Assembly: GCA_035641315.1 (NCBI GenBank)
Contig: DASQUK010000048.1
Span: 1 to 64,000 of the forward strand
Length of the DNA stretch: 64,000 nt
Direction: 5' to 3'
Origin: DASQUK01 sp035641315
GTDB taxonomy: Bacteria > Actinomycetota > Acidimicrobiia > Acidimicrobiales > VFJN01
Below the pieces are notes generated by a model. That model saw nothing but the letters and a program-made list of their open reading frames with translations. It was not told the DNA's origin and did not search any database. How positions within the stretch are numbered: position 1 is the stretch's first letter; each line of letters begins with the position of its first letter. Positions 7,457 to 15,977 of the stretch are shown in pieces. The position numbers and the translations under genes are program-made.

Positions 7457-8758
7457 ATGATGCAGAGGGACGACATGGTGCTGGTGAGCGTCGACGACCA
7501 CGTCGTCGAACCGCCCCACCTGTTCGAGGGCCGCCTCCCCGCGAAGTACGCCGACCTCGCGCCCCAGTTCGTGACCCGCGAGGACGGCACTAACGCCTGG
7601 CGGTACGAGGGCAACGAGATCGCCAACGTGGCGCTCAACGCCGTGGCGGGCCGCCCGAAGGAGGAGTACGGCGTGGAGCCGACCTCCTTCGCCGAGCTGC
7701 GGGCCGGTTGCTACGACGTCGACGAGCGGGTCAAGGACATGGACGCCAACGGGGTCCTGGGCTCGCTGTGCTTCCCGTCGTTCCCGCAGTTCTGCGGCCA
7801 GCTCTTCGCCCGCACCGAGGACAAGGACGTGGCCCTGGCCATGGTCCGGGCGTACAACGACTGGCACATCGACGAGTGGTGCGGCACGCACCCGGGCCGG
7901 TTCATCCCCTGCCCGCTGCCCGCGATCTGGGACCCCGAGGTGCTGGCCGCCGAGGTCCGGAGGTGCGCTGCCAAGGGCGCGCACGCGGTCACGTTCTCGG
8001 AGAACCCATCGAAGCTCGGCTGGCCGAGCGTCCATTCCGACTATTGGGACCCGTTCTGGACGGCGTGCTCGGACGAGCAGGTGGTCGTGTGCATGCACAT
8101 CGGCTCGTCGTCGGCGATCACCATCACCTCGCCCGACGCGCCCATCGACTGCATGATCACGCTGCCGCCAATCAACATCGTGCAGGCGGCGACCGACCTC
8201 GTGTGGTCGCCGGTGCTGCGCAAGTTCCCCCACCTGACCTTCGCGCTGTCCGAGGGCGGGATCGGGTGGATCCCGTACTTCATGGAGCGGATCGACTACC
8301 AGTACCGCCAGCACCACCTCTGGACGGGCCAGGACTTCGGCGACCGCCTACCGTCCGAGGTGTTCCGCGAGCGGGTGCTGACCTGCTTCATCGACGACCG
8401 CTTCGGCGTCACCAACCGGCGCTTCCTCAAGATGGACAACGTGATGTGGGAGTGCGACTACCCGCATTCCGACTCGACGTGGCCGTTCGCGCCCGAGCAG
8501 ATCTGGGAGCACTTCGAGGGCACCGACATCACCGACGACGAGATCGACCGCATCACCCACCGCAACGCGATGCGCCACTTCAGCTACGACCCGTTCTCGG
8601 TGCTCGGCGGCCGGGACAACTGCAGCGTCCGGGCGCTGCGCGCCCAAGCCGCCGGTCACGACGTCTCGATCCGCTCGACGAACCCCGAAAGGGTCGGCGC
8701 CCACGCCACCAAGGCCGCCGCCTTCAGCGCCCACCTGGAACGCGTCACGCCGCGCTGA
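7457..8758 (+). CDS. amidohydrolase family protein (TIM-barrel, ACMSD-like)
   Basis: A 433-residue metal-dependent hydrolase or decarboxylase of the amidohydrolase_2 type. The first metal motif is VSVDDHVVEPP (D-x-H). FPSFPQFCGQLFA and RAYNDWHIDEWCGTHPGRF follow, with a metal-ligand region at CMHIGSSS, LSEGGIGWIPYF at about 270, and the C-terminal active-site Asp in ECDYPHSDSTWP. Family members act on CoA-pathway or aromatic intermediates; the substrate is unknown. A close paralogue lies at 41911-43233. A possible -10 box, TAGTCT, is at 7413-7418. The last 14 bases overlap the convergent SDR gene. Confidence 0.9.
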   Translation: MMQRDDMVLVSVDDHVVEPPHLFEGRLPAKYADLAPQFVTREDGTNAWRYEGNEIANVALNAVAGRPKEEYGVEPTSFAELRAGCYDVDERVKDMDANGVLGSLCFPSFPQFCGQLFARTEDKDVALAMVRAYNDWHIDEWCGTHPGRFIPCPLPAIWDPEVLAAEVRRCAAKGAHAVTFSENPSKLGWPSVHSDYWDPFWTACSDEQVVVCMHIGSSSAITITSPDAPIDCMITLPPINIVQAATDLVWSPVLRKFPHLTFALSEGGIGWIPYFMERIDYQYRQHHLWTGQDFGDRLPSEVFRERVLTCFIDDRFGVTNRRFLKMDNVMWECDYPHSDSTWPFAPEQIWEHFEGTDITDDEIDRITHRNAMRHFSYDPFSVLGGRDNCSVRALRAQAAGHDVSIRSTNPERVGAHATKAAAFSAHLERVTPR

Positions 8759-9581
8759 CGGCCGGCCCGCGCAGGGCGGCGCAGACACCGCCGTCGACGA
8801 GGACGTCGATGCCGGTGAGGAAGCTGGCCTCGTCGGACAGCAGGAAGGCGACCACGGCGGCGAGCTCCTCGGGCCGGCCCTCGCGGCCGAGCGGCGTCCG
8901 CTCCACCAGCACCTGCATGAACGGGTGGCTCTCCGCCTCCTGGCGGCCCTGCGGCGTGTCGATGATGCCGGGCGACACCGAGCAGATGCGGGCCCCGACC
9001 GGCCCGACCCGCACCGCTTCCTGCTGCACGAGCCGGTGGACGCCCCGCTTGGCCCACGCGTAGGCCACGCCGGTGTCCTCGACGGCCGGTCCGAGGGCGT
9101 CGTGGACCCGGTCGAGGAGCCCCTCGTCGAGCGGCGCGTCGAGGGCGGCGTCGGCCGCGGGGTTGGGCTCGGCGATCCCGAGGAGCGGGGCCATCGACGC
9201 GAAGCACACCGTCGCCGTGCCGGCCGTGGCGAGCGGCCGGAGCGCCTCGGCCAGCAGCGCCGTCCCCACGAGGTCGACGCCGAAGATCCGCCGCCAGTCC
9301 GCCATGGTCGGCGAGATGCCGGCGGCGTGGGCGACGGCACGGAGGGTGCCGAGCTCGGCGACCCGGGCGGCGAGCCGGCCGAGGCCGTCACGGTCGGTGA
9401 CGTCCAGGACGAACGGCTCCACGAGACCGGCGCGCCCCGAGCCCGACAGGTCGTGAGCCGCCGCGGTCACTGACGCTTCGTCGAGGTCGACCAGCACCAG
9501 CGCGTCCACCATGTCGGCGAGCCGCTGCGCGCACGCCAGTCCCATCCCGCGGCCGGCACCGGTCGCGACGCCGACGGTCAT
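8745..9581 (-). CDS. SDR family NAD(P)-dependent oxidoreductase
   Basis: A 278-residue classical short-chain dehydrogenase. The cofactor motif VATGAGRGMGLACAQ is at the N-terminus, then HAAGISPT (NAG-like), FASMAPLLG with the catalytic Ser, and YAWAK (Tyr-x-x-x-Lys), ending SFLTGIDVLVDGGVCA. The insert between Ser and Tyr is longer than usual, as in 3-alpha-hydroxysteroid dehydrogenase/carbonyl reductase-type members. That hints at, but does not prove, a steroid-like substrate. The ATG at 9581 gives the glycine motif at residue 5. Last gene of the minus-strand catabolic run. Confidence 0.87.
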   Translation of the reverse strand: MTVGVATGAGRGMGLACAQRLADMVDALVLVDLDEASVTAAAHDLSGSGRAGLVEPFVLDVTDRDGLGRLAARVAELGTLRAVAHAAGISPTMADWRRIFGVDLVGTALLAEALRPLATAGTATVCFASMAPLLGIAEPNPAADAALDAPLDEGLLDRVHDALGPAVEDTGVAYAWAKRGVHRLVQQEAVRVGPVGARICSVSPGIIDTPQGRQEAESHPFMQVLVERTPLGREGRPEELAAVVAFLLSDEASFLTGIDVLVDGGVCAALRGPAVSAA

Positions 9582-9612
9582 GAGCGCAGCTCGTGACCGG
9601 TCGACCGTGCGA

Positions 9613-9671
9613 TCGACCCAACTAGAGCCCGCTCGCCTTGTCGCCGCGAGACGGGCGGGTAGTTGGGTCGA
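9613..9671. repeat. 12-bp inverted repeat between operon genes
   Basis: TCGACCCAACTA at 9613-9624 is matched by its exact complement TAGTTGGGTCGA at 9660-9671. A weaker GAGCCCG/CGGGCGG pairing lies inside. It sits between the SDR start and the hydrolase stop and may form a hairpin that attenuates or stabilises the transcript. Confidence 0.5.
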
Positions 9672-9701
9672 CAAGCCAGGGAGCCGGGCGACGATGGGGC
9701 C

Positions 9702-9718
9702 CGGGGGCGCAGCCCCCG
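9702..9718. terminator. GC-rich hairpin
   Basis: CGGGGGC at 9702-9708 pairs with GCCCCCG at 9712-9718 around a three-base loop, 15 bases beyond the hydrolase stop. There is no T tract, so it may act as a pause or processing hairpin rather than a full intrinsic terminator. Confidence 0.4.
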
Positions 9719-9732
9719 AGGAGTAGCTGTCC

Positions 9733-10453
9733 TCATGCTGCCGCCACCTTCAGCAGGAGCTCGGCGACGGCGTCCGGCTCGGTGATCATCAGGTCGTGGC
9801 CCGTGTCGATGTCCCAGAGCCGGCCGGCGGCGCGGGCCGCCTCCATCCGAGCCGGGTCCCGGGTTGCCAACGTCGCCGTGCAGACGATCTGGCTCTGGGG
9901 GATAGCCCACAGCGCCTCCTCGTTCGTGAGCCGCAGGGGCTGCTCGAAGCACTTTCCAGGGATGCGGCGTCAGGCGCTCGGCCATCCGGGCGATATCGCC
10001 CGGGTCGGTCACGCCGTAGTGGGGCAGCGGCTCGGTTCCCGGGAACAGCACGAGCTCGACGCCGTCGGCCACGCGAGCCTGGCTGCGGGCGGCCTCCATC
10101 ATCGGGCCGGCGATGTCGGCGAGCGACTGGCCGTTCACCGGCGTGGCGGCGTCCAGGTACACGAGATGGCCGACCCGGCCGGCGGCGCGATCGGCCACGC
10201 CGGTGATGACCATCCCGCCGTAGCTGTGCCCCACCAGGATCACGTCGCGCAGGTCCTCGTAGTGCAGCACATTGACGACATCCGTGATGTGCGTGTCGAG
10301 GTCGATGTCGGGACGGAGCAGGTGGGAACGTTCGCCCAGCCCGGTGAGCGTCGGCGCATGCACGTAGTGCCCCGCGGACCGCAGGATCCGGGCGACGGAC
10401 CGGTAGCACCAGCCACCGTGCCCCCCGCCGTGCACCAGAACATACGTCGCCAT
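9733..10453 (-). pseudogene. alpha/beta hydrolase (salicylate esterase-like), single-base frameshift
   Basis: The start is a textbook plant-esterase-like hydrolase: YVLVHGGGHGGWCYRSVARI, the nucleophile elbow VGHSYGGMV and LVYLDAATPVNGQS. At 9953-9955 an AAA (minus strand) replaces the expected AA. The original frame loses homology after ERLTPHPWK. One base over, the sequence resumes as CFEQPLRLTNEEALWAIPQS and later DTGHDLMITEPDAVAELLLK with the catalytic His, ending TGA at 9733. The total length is 3n+1, consistent with one inserted base. Without the shift this would be an intact 239-residue enzyme. Either a recent mutation or a sequencing error. Confidence 0.75.
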
Positions 10454-10494
10454 GCGTGTCCCCCTCGTCGTGTCGAGCAGTCAAGCAGTGTCGG

Positions 10495-12141
10495 TCAGGT
10501 CCCGTCCCGGCGCAGGAGCATGACGCCGGAGGGCGTGCCGCCGCCGGACGTGACGACGGCCGTCCGGGCGCCGGTCACCTGGCGGTCGCCGGCCTCGTGC
10601 CGCAGCTGCGCCATCGCCTCGTAGATGAACCCGAAGCCGTGCGTCCGTCCTTCGGACAGCTGGCCGCCGTGCGGGTTGACGGGCAGCTCGCCGTCGAGGG
10701 CGATGCGCCGCCCGCCGTCGAGCCAGTCCTTCGCCTCGCCGAAGCTGCAGAACCCGAGGCCTTCGATCCACGAGATGGCGTTGAAGGTGAAGCCGTCGTA
10801 CACGAGCGCGATGTCGACGTCGCTCGGGCGCAGGTCGGTCCGCGTCCACAGGTGGGCGGACTGGCCGATGACCTGCGGTTCGTGGGTGACGGTGCCCTGG
10901 TCCCACGAGATCCGCTCGTTGACCTGCGTGCCGACCGCCTCGACCCTCACGGCAGGCTTGGGGAGGCCGGCGGCGACCGACGCGTCGGACACGACGACCG
11001 CGATCGACGCGTCGCAGGGGACGTCGCAGTCGTAGAGGCCGAACGGGCTCGTGATCGGGCGGGCCGAGAGGTAGTCGTCCATCGTCATCGGGTCGCGGTA
11101 GATGGCTGCGGGGTTGCGCGCCGCGTTGGACCGGCCGTTGAGCGCGACCCAGCCGAGCATCTCCCGGGGGGCGCCGTAGCGGTGCAGGTACTGGTTGGCG
11201 TTCATGGCGATCCAGTTCGCCGCCGACATGGCGCCGAACGGCGCTCGCCACTCGTGCATGGGCCCGGACACCCGGCCGCCGCCCCCGCCGGCCGCGCCGC
11301 CCCCCGCACCCAGCCCGAGCGCCGCCCAGGTCGACTCCCACACCGTGCGGAAGCACAAGACGTGCCGGCACAGCCCGCCCGCCACCGCGAGCATCGCCGC
11401 AACGACCGCGCCGCCCGGGCCGGGGAGATCGCCGCCGCCGTTGATCCACGTGGGCCGCAGCCGGAGCGCCTCCTCCACGGCGGTGACGCCGCCCTCGCTC
11501 ATGCCCATGCCCACCGAACCCGGATAGGTGGACAGCCCGTCGATGTCGTCGAGGGTGAGGCCGGCGTCCGCGACCGCCGCCAGGCAGGCGTCGACGGTGA
11601 GCGACAGCGGGTCGACCATCAGCCGCCGCCCGATCGCCGATCGGCCGATGCCGGACAGCACGGCCCGGTGCTCGAACCGGTCGTCGCTGGCGGGCGGCCG
11701 GGGCACCGGGCGCTCCGGCTCGGCGACCCGGTCCGCCGAGTCGCTCTCCCCCGTGGGCTCGAACAGCGGCAGCCAGACGTCCTCGTGCCGCTCGAAGCGG
11801 ACGCTGACGTCGAGCCCGACGTGGACCTTGTCCGGGTCGCAGCCGACGATGTTGGTCGTGAGGTGGACGGTCGGGTCCTCGGCGAGCGCGACGTTGGCGA
11901 TCACGTACGGCGGCTCGAACCCCGCCAGCCACTGGTGGTAGTTGACCGTGAAGCCGACGACGGTGCCGCGGCCCGACACCACCATGGGCTCCCACGACCG
12001 GCTGCGGCAGGCCGGGCAGATCGGGACCGGGGGGTGGACGAGCGCCTTGCAGTCGGTGCAGCCCTGGATCCGCAGGACGCCGTCCGCTCCCGATGACCAG
12101 AACCACTCGTTGAAGGGCGTGAGCTGGGGCAGCGGGCGCAC
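10495..12141 (-). CDS. fused DUF35 OB-fold / lipid-transfer-type thiolase (Ltp2-like)
   Basis: A 548-residue two-domain protein. Residues about 1-130 are a DUF35 module: a rubredoxin-like zinc ribbon (GCTDCKALVHPPVPICPACR, two C-x2-C pairs) and an OB fold (GRGTVVGFTVNYHQW). From about 160 to the end is a thiolase-fold domain (VLSGIGRSAIGRR, AGLTLDDIDGLSTYPG, ALVYDGFTFNAISWIEGLGF, VNPHGGQLSEGRTHGFGFIY). The usual nucleophilic Cys and GHPxG motifs are absent, as in SCP2/Ltp2 aldolases. In actinobacterial sterol side-chain loss the separate ChsH2 DUF35 domain and Ltp2 form a retro-aldolase; a similar C-C cleaving role is inferred. GTG start, 24 bases after the aldehyde dehydrogenase stop. Confidence 0.88.
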   Translation of the reverse strand: MRPLPQLTPFNEWFWSSGADGVLRIQGCTDCKALVHPPVPICPACRSRSWEPMVVSGRGTVVGFTVNYHQWLAGFEPPYVIANVALAEDPTVHLTTNIVGCDPDKVHVGLDVSVRFERHEDVWLPLFEPTGESDSADRVAEPERPVPRPPASDDRFEHRAVLSGIGRSAIGRRLMVDPLSLTVDACLAAVADAGLTLDDIDGLSTYPGSVGMGMSEGGVTAVEEALRLRPTWINGGGDLPGPGGAVVAAMLAVAGGLCRHVLCFRTVWESTWAALGLGAGGGAAGGGGGRVSGPMHEWRAPFGAMSAANWIAMNANQYLHRYGAPREMLGWVALNGRSNAARNPAAIYRDPMTMDDYLSARPITSPFGLYDCDVPCDASIAVVVSDASVAAGLPKPAVRVEAVGTQVNERISWDQGTVTHEPQVIGQSAHLWTRTDLRPSDVDIALVYDGFTFNAISWIEGLGFCSFGEAKDWLDGGRRIALDGELPVNPHGGQLSEGRTHGFGFIYEAMAQLRHEAGDRQVTGARTAVVTSGGGTPSGVMLLRRDGT

Positions 12142-12165
12142 CGTCGGCTCCGGGATGTCGGCGGC

Positions 12166-13647
12166 TCAGGCCCTCGGCCAAGCCACCGACTTGGTCTCCA
12201 GGTACTGCTCGAACCCCGCGACGCCGTTCTGGCGGCCGACGCCGCTGTGCTTGTACCCGCCGAAGGGCATGTCGGGCCCGACGGGCGCGCCGCCGTTGAC
12301 GCTGACCATGCCGGCCCGGATGCGCCGGGCCACCGCGAGCGACCGCTCCAGCGAGCCCGAGTGGACGCCCCCGGCGAGCCCGTAGGCGCTGTCGTTGGCG
12401 ATCCGCACGGCGTCGTCCTCGTCGTCGAACGGGATGACGACAAGGACCGGCCCGAAGATCTCCTCCTGGGCGATGGTCATCGAGTTGTCGACGTCGACGA
12501 ACAGCGTCGGCTCCACGTACCACCCCGCGGGCAGGTGCGCCGGGCGGCCGCCGCCGAGCGCCAGCGTGGCGCCCTCGGCCACGCCCTTCTCGATGTAGCC
12601 GAGGACCCGGTCGCGCTGCTTCTCCGAGATCAGCGGGCCCATCATGACGTCGGGGCGCTGGGGGTCGCCGTACGGGACGCCCTGGAGGAGGCCCTTCAGC
12701 AGCTCGACACCCTCGTCGTAGCGCGACCGGGGCAGCAGCATGCGGGTCGGGATGGCGCACCCCTGGCCGGCGTGGAAGCAGACGGCGAGCCCGATCATCA
12801 GCGCGCCGTCGAAGTCGGCGTCCTCGAGCACGACCGTCGCCGACTTCCCGCCGAGCTCCAGGAAGACCCGCTTCATGGTGGCGGCCCCCTTCTCCATGAT
12901 CCGCTTGCCCACGGCGGTGGACCCGGTGAACGAGATCATGTCGACCTGTGGCGACAGGGTGAGCTCCTCGCCCACCAAGTGGTCCGACGACGTCACGACG
13001 TTGACCACGCCGGCGGGGAAGTCGGTGCGCTCGGCGATCAGGCGCCCCAGCAAGGTCGCGTTCCACGGCGTGTCGGGCGCCGGCTTGAGGACGACCGTGT
13101 TGCCCGTGGCCAGGGCCTGCCCGAGCTTGTTGGCCGTCACCTCGAACGGGAAGTTCCACGGGACGATGGCGCCCACCACCCCGACCGGCTCCTTCCACAC
13201 CTGGCGGGTGTTGGAGTTGCCCATCGGGTCGGGCGCGTCGGCAAGGTCGGTCTCCCAGGCGAACTCGTCGATGAGCTTGGTGGGGTAGCGCAGGGCACCC
13301 TCGAGCGGGCCGTCGAGCTGGGGGCCCTGCGTGATCATCCGGGGGCAGCCGACCTCGAGGATCAGCTGCTCGCGCAGCTCCCCGCGCTCGGCTTCGAGGG
13401 CCTCCTGCAACTGCTGCAGGCAGCGCCGCCGGAGGGCGCGGTTGGCGGACCAGTCGGTCTCGTCGAACGCTCGGCGCGCCGCGCCGATGGCACGCTGCAT
13501 CTCGGCGGCCGACGCGTCGGCGACGTGGCCGAGGACCCCCTCGGTCGCCGGGTTGACGTTGGCGAAGGTCGCGCCCGAGTCGGCGTCGACGAGCGCGCCG
13601 TCGATCAGCATCCGCGTCTCGGGCTTCACGGTGGGCGTGGCGGCCAC
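12166..13647 (-). CDS. aldehyde dehydrogenase family protein
   Basis: A 493-residue NAD(P)+-dependent aldehyde dehydrogenase. PWNFPFEVTANKLGQAL carries the catalytic Asn and is followed by KPAPDTPW and FTGSTAVGKRI. The general-base Glu is in LELGGKSATVVLEDAD, the nucleophile Cys in HAGQGCAIPTR, and EEIFGPVLVVIPFD and MPFGGYKHSGVGRQNG sit near the C-terminus. All key residues are present, so it should oxidise an aldehyde to the acid. It lies just upstream of the aldolase-like fusion, so an aldehyde released by aldol cleavage is an attractive substrate (inference). The GTG at 13647 follows AGAGGGAGGGGCA, a strong ribosome site. Confidence 0.94.
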   Translation of the reverse strand: MAATPTVKPETRMLIDGALVDADSGATFANVNPATEGVLGHVADASAAEMQRAIGAARRAFDETDWSANRALRRRCLQQLQEALEAERGELREQLILEVGCPRMITQGPQLDGPLEGALRYPTKLIDEFAWETDLADAPDPMGNSNTRQVWKEPVGVVGAIVPWNFPFEVTANKLGQALATGNTVVLKPAPDTPWNATLLGRLIAERTDFPAGVVNVVTSSDHLVGEELTLSPQVDMISFTGSTAVGKRIMEKGAATMKRVFLELGGKSATVVLEDADFDGALMIGLAVCFHAGQGCAIPTRMLLPRSRYDEGVELLKGLLQGVPYGDPQRPDVMMGPLISEKQRDRVLGYIEKGVAEGATLALGGGRPAHLPAGWYVEPTLFVDVDNSMTIAQEEIFGPVLVVIPFDDEDDAVRIANDSAYGLAGGVHSGSLERSLAVARRIRAGMVSVNGGAPVGPDMPFGGYKHSGVGRQNGVAGFEQYLETKSVAWPRA

Positions 13648-13670
13648 TGCCCCTCCCTCTGTGTCGTCAG

Positions 13671-14501
13671 TCAGAACTTGGTGTTGGCCAGGAAGTCGAC
13701 GGCCGGCGTGGCCGCCGGGAACGACCCGGTGATCCCGGAGCTGAAGTAGCCCGCGTCGGTGACCAGGGTGATGCCCGTGACGGCCCGGGCGGCGTCGCTG
13801 CAGAGGAAGGCGAGCGGGTACGCCTGCTCGAGCGGCGTGGACGGCTCGATGCCGGCCTCGGAGCGGTAGTCGGCGCCAAACCCGAGCCACGTCTCCTCGT
13901 TGGCGCGGGCGAGCGGCGTGTCGGTGGGGCCGGGGAGGATGGCGTTGATGCGGACGCCCCGCTTCAGCAGGCCGAAGGCCTCGCGGGCGACGTAGGCGCT
14001 GAGCGAAAGCTTGCTCCACAGGTAGTCGGCCTTGCCGTGCTCCTCGGCCCAGCGCGTCGCCTCGTCGAAGTCGGTGATGTCGAGGTACTCCTGCAGGAGC
14101 TCGAGGTTCGCCTGCCACCCGAAGCCGGCCGCCGAGGAGATCATGCCGATGGCGGAGCCCCGGGGGAGCATGTCGCCGGCGATCAGACGGTCGATCAGGT
14201 GGCGGTGCCCGATGAAGTTGATCCGCTCGATCCCCGGCGTGCCGTCGGCCACGCCCGCGCACGAGAACAGCGCGTGGACCGGGCCGCCGCACTCGTCCAC
14301 GGCGGCGTCGATCGACGCCCTGTCGGCGAGGTTGAGGTGGATGGCCTTGACGCCCGGCAGCGTGACCTCGGCGTAGTCCATCACGACGACCTCGGCCCCG
14401 GCGTCCTGCACCAGCTCGGCGACGGCGGCTCCCATGCCGGTGGCGCCGCCGACGACCAGCGCCCGCTTGCCCTCGTACCTGAACGCATCGAACAGCGTCA
14501 T
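13671..14501 (-). CDS. SDR family oxidoreductase
   Basis: A 276-residue short-chain dehydrogenase. The cofactor motif VVGGATGMGAAVAEL is at about residue 17. FSCAGVADG, SSAAGFGWQ (catalytic Ser) and ADYLWSKLSL (Tyr-x-x-x-Lys) follow, then INAILPGPTDTPLA. The 40-residue insert between Ser and Tyr and the final TLVTDAGYFSSG are typical of 3-alpha-hydroxysteroid dehydrogenase-like SDRs. Substrate unproven. Its stop lies 23 bases before the aldehyde dehydrogenase start, so co-transcription is likely. Confidence 0.88.
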   Translation of the reverse strand: MTLFDAFRYEGKRALVVGGATGMGAAVAELVQDAGAEVVVMDYAEVTLPGVKAIHLNLADRASIDAAVDECGGPVHALFSCAGVADGTPGIERINFIGHRHLIDRLIAGDMLPRGSAIGMISSAAGFGWQANLELLQEYLDITDFDEATRWAEEHGKADYLWSKLSLSAYVAREAFGLLKRGVRINAILPGPTDTPLARANEETWLGFGADYRSEAGIEPSTPLEQAYPLAFLCSDAARAVTGITLVTDAGYFSSGITGSFPAATPAVDFLANTKF

Positions 14502-14543
14502 GTGCTCGCTCCCCTGGTGGTAGTCGGTGATAGTGGTCGGTGG

Positions 14544-15761
14544 TCAGGCCACGATGCCGCGGACCTTCAGGTCCACGATCGTGTCCCAGTCGAGTCCGAG
14601 GTTCTCGAGGATGGCATCGCCGTGCTCGTTGAACTCGGGCCCCCGGCGTGGCTTGGCCGGCTCGCCGCCGAACTGGACCGGTGCGGCGGCCAGCTGGAAC
14701 GGCGTGCCGTCGGCGGTCTCGCAGTCCTGCACGTAGCCGTTGGCGACCGTCTGTGGATCGTCGGCCGCTTCGAGCGTGTCCTGCACCATGGTCCACTGGC
14801 CGGAGAAGCCGGCGAACGCGGCGCGCCACTCCTCCGCGGTGCGCTCGGCGAACGTGGCGCGCAGCAGGTCGGTGGCGGCGCCGACGTTCTCCTTGATGGA
14901 GCTGGCGTCGGCGAAGCGCTCGTCGTCGGCGAGCTCGGGCCGCCCGATCACCTGGCAGACCTCGGGCCAGTACCTCCCCGGCTGGAGGCAGCACAGGTTC
15001 AGGAACTTGCCGTCCTTGGTGGCGTAGATGGCGCTGAGCGGGTTCCCCATGGGGGTGTTCGGCGGGGGCGGCGTGAACGCCACCCCGTGCTGGAGCGCCA
15101 GCGAGATCGACTGGCCCATGGACCACATGCCGACGCCGAGGAGCGACACGTCCACGGTGGTCGCCTCCCCGGTGCGCTGGCGGTGGAAGAGCGCACCCAT
15201 GATCCCGCCGGCGATGGTCATGGCGCCGATCGAGTCGCCAAACCCCGGCCCGGGTGGCCCGGGCACGTAGTCGTAGTCGGGCTGCTTCAGCGCCATCGCG
15301 ATGCCGGAGCGGGCCCAGTACGAGAGGGCGTCGTAGGAGCCCCGGTCGGCATCGGGACCGCGCTCGCCCTGGCCGGTGCCGGTCACGTAGATGATCTGCG
15401 GGTTGAGGGCCCGGATGTCGTCGACGTCGATCTTCAGCTTGGCGCGGACGCTCGGCAGCTTGTTGGTCAGGAAGACGTCGCAGGTGCCGGCGAGCTTGTA
15501 GAGGACATCGAGGCCCTCGTCCGACTTGAGGTCGAGCCCCAGGCTCTGCTTGCCGCGGTTCGAGTGCTCGAGCAGGACGTGGACCGTCGTCCCCATGACC
15601 GCGAGCCCGCTGGACACCAGGCCGCGCATAGCGTCGCCCCGCTCGACGTGCTCGACCTTGACGACCTCGGCGCCCCAGTCGGCGAGCAGCGCCGATGCCG
15701 CCGGCACGAACGTGTGCTCGGCGACCTCCAGGATGCGAACGCCTTGCATGACTGCGGTCAT
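14544..15761 (-). CDS. CaiB/BaiF family CoA-transferase or racemase
   Basis: A 405-residue family III CoA-transferase. The N-terminal GVRILEVAEHTFVPAASALL and DWGAEVVKVEHVERGD are hallmark strands. DVFLTNKLPSVRAKLKID, then the active-site region DRGSYDALSYWARSG (candidate catalytic Asp), FGDSIGAMTIAGGIMGALFH and VDVSLLGVGMWSMG follow. Such proteins move CoA between acids or epimerise 2-methylacyl-CoAs. As the first gene of a CoA-type catabolic operon it probably activates the substrate acid. GGAGGGG precedes the ATG at 15761. A TAACAT box on the minus strand (complement of 15797-15802) is a possible -10 element. Confidence 0.92.
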   Translation of the reverse strand: MTAVMQGVRILEVAEHTFVPAASALLADWGAEVVKVEHVERGDAMRGLVSSGLAVMGTTVHVLLEHSNRGKQSLGLDLKSDEGLDVLYKLAGTCDVFLTNKLPSVRAKLKIDVDDIRALNPQIIYVTGTGQGERGPDADRGSYDALSYWARSGIAMALKQPDYDYVPGPPGPGFGDSIGAMTIAGGIMGALFHRQRTGEATTVDVSLLGVGMWSMGQSISLALQHGVAFTPPPPNTPMGNPLSAIYATKDGKFLNLCCLQPGRYWPEVCQVIGRPELADDERFADASSIKENVGAATDLLRATFAERTAEEWRAAFAGFSGQWTMVQDTLEAADDPQTVANGYVQDCETADGTPFQLAAAPVQFGGEPAKPRRGPEFNEHGDAILENLGLDWDTIVDLKVRGIVA

Positions 15762-15977
15762 GGCCCCTCCGACGGTCGGCAGTCAGGCCCGACCTACATG
15801 TTAGGTACCAATGCGAAATCGAAGCGAGCCCGGCTCGCGAGACGAACGGCAGAGTGCGGCGAACAGCCGGTAATCGTGGCCATGGCCGAATCGAACCCCG
15901 GGTCACGACGTCACGAGAACTTGACCCAAATGTTATACAAGCCGTACGCTCGGACGCTCGCAACAGAGGGGAAGCAG

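Noticed and set aside
12166..15963. A 1265-codon minus-strand frame running across aldehyde dehydrogenase, SDR and CaiB
   Set aside because: Only the aldehyde dehydrogenase part (12166-13647) is real; upstream of 13647 it is an out-of-frame reading of the SDR and CaiB genes, which have intact motifs in other frames.
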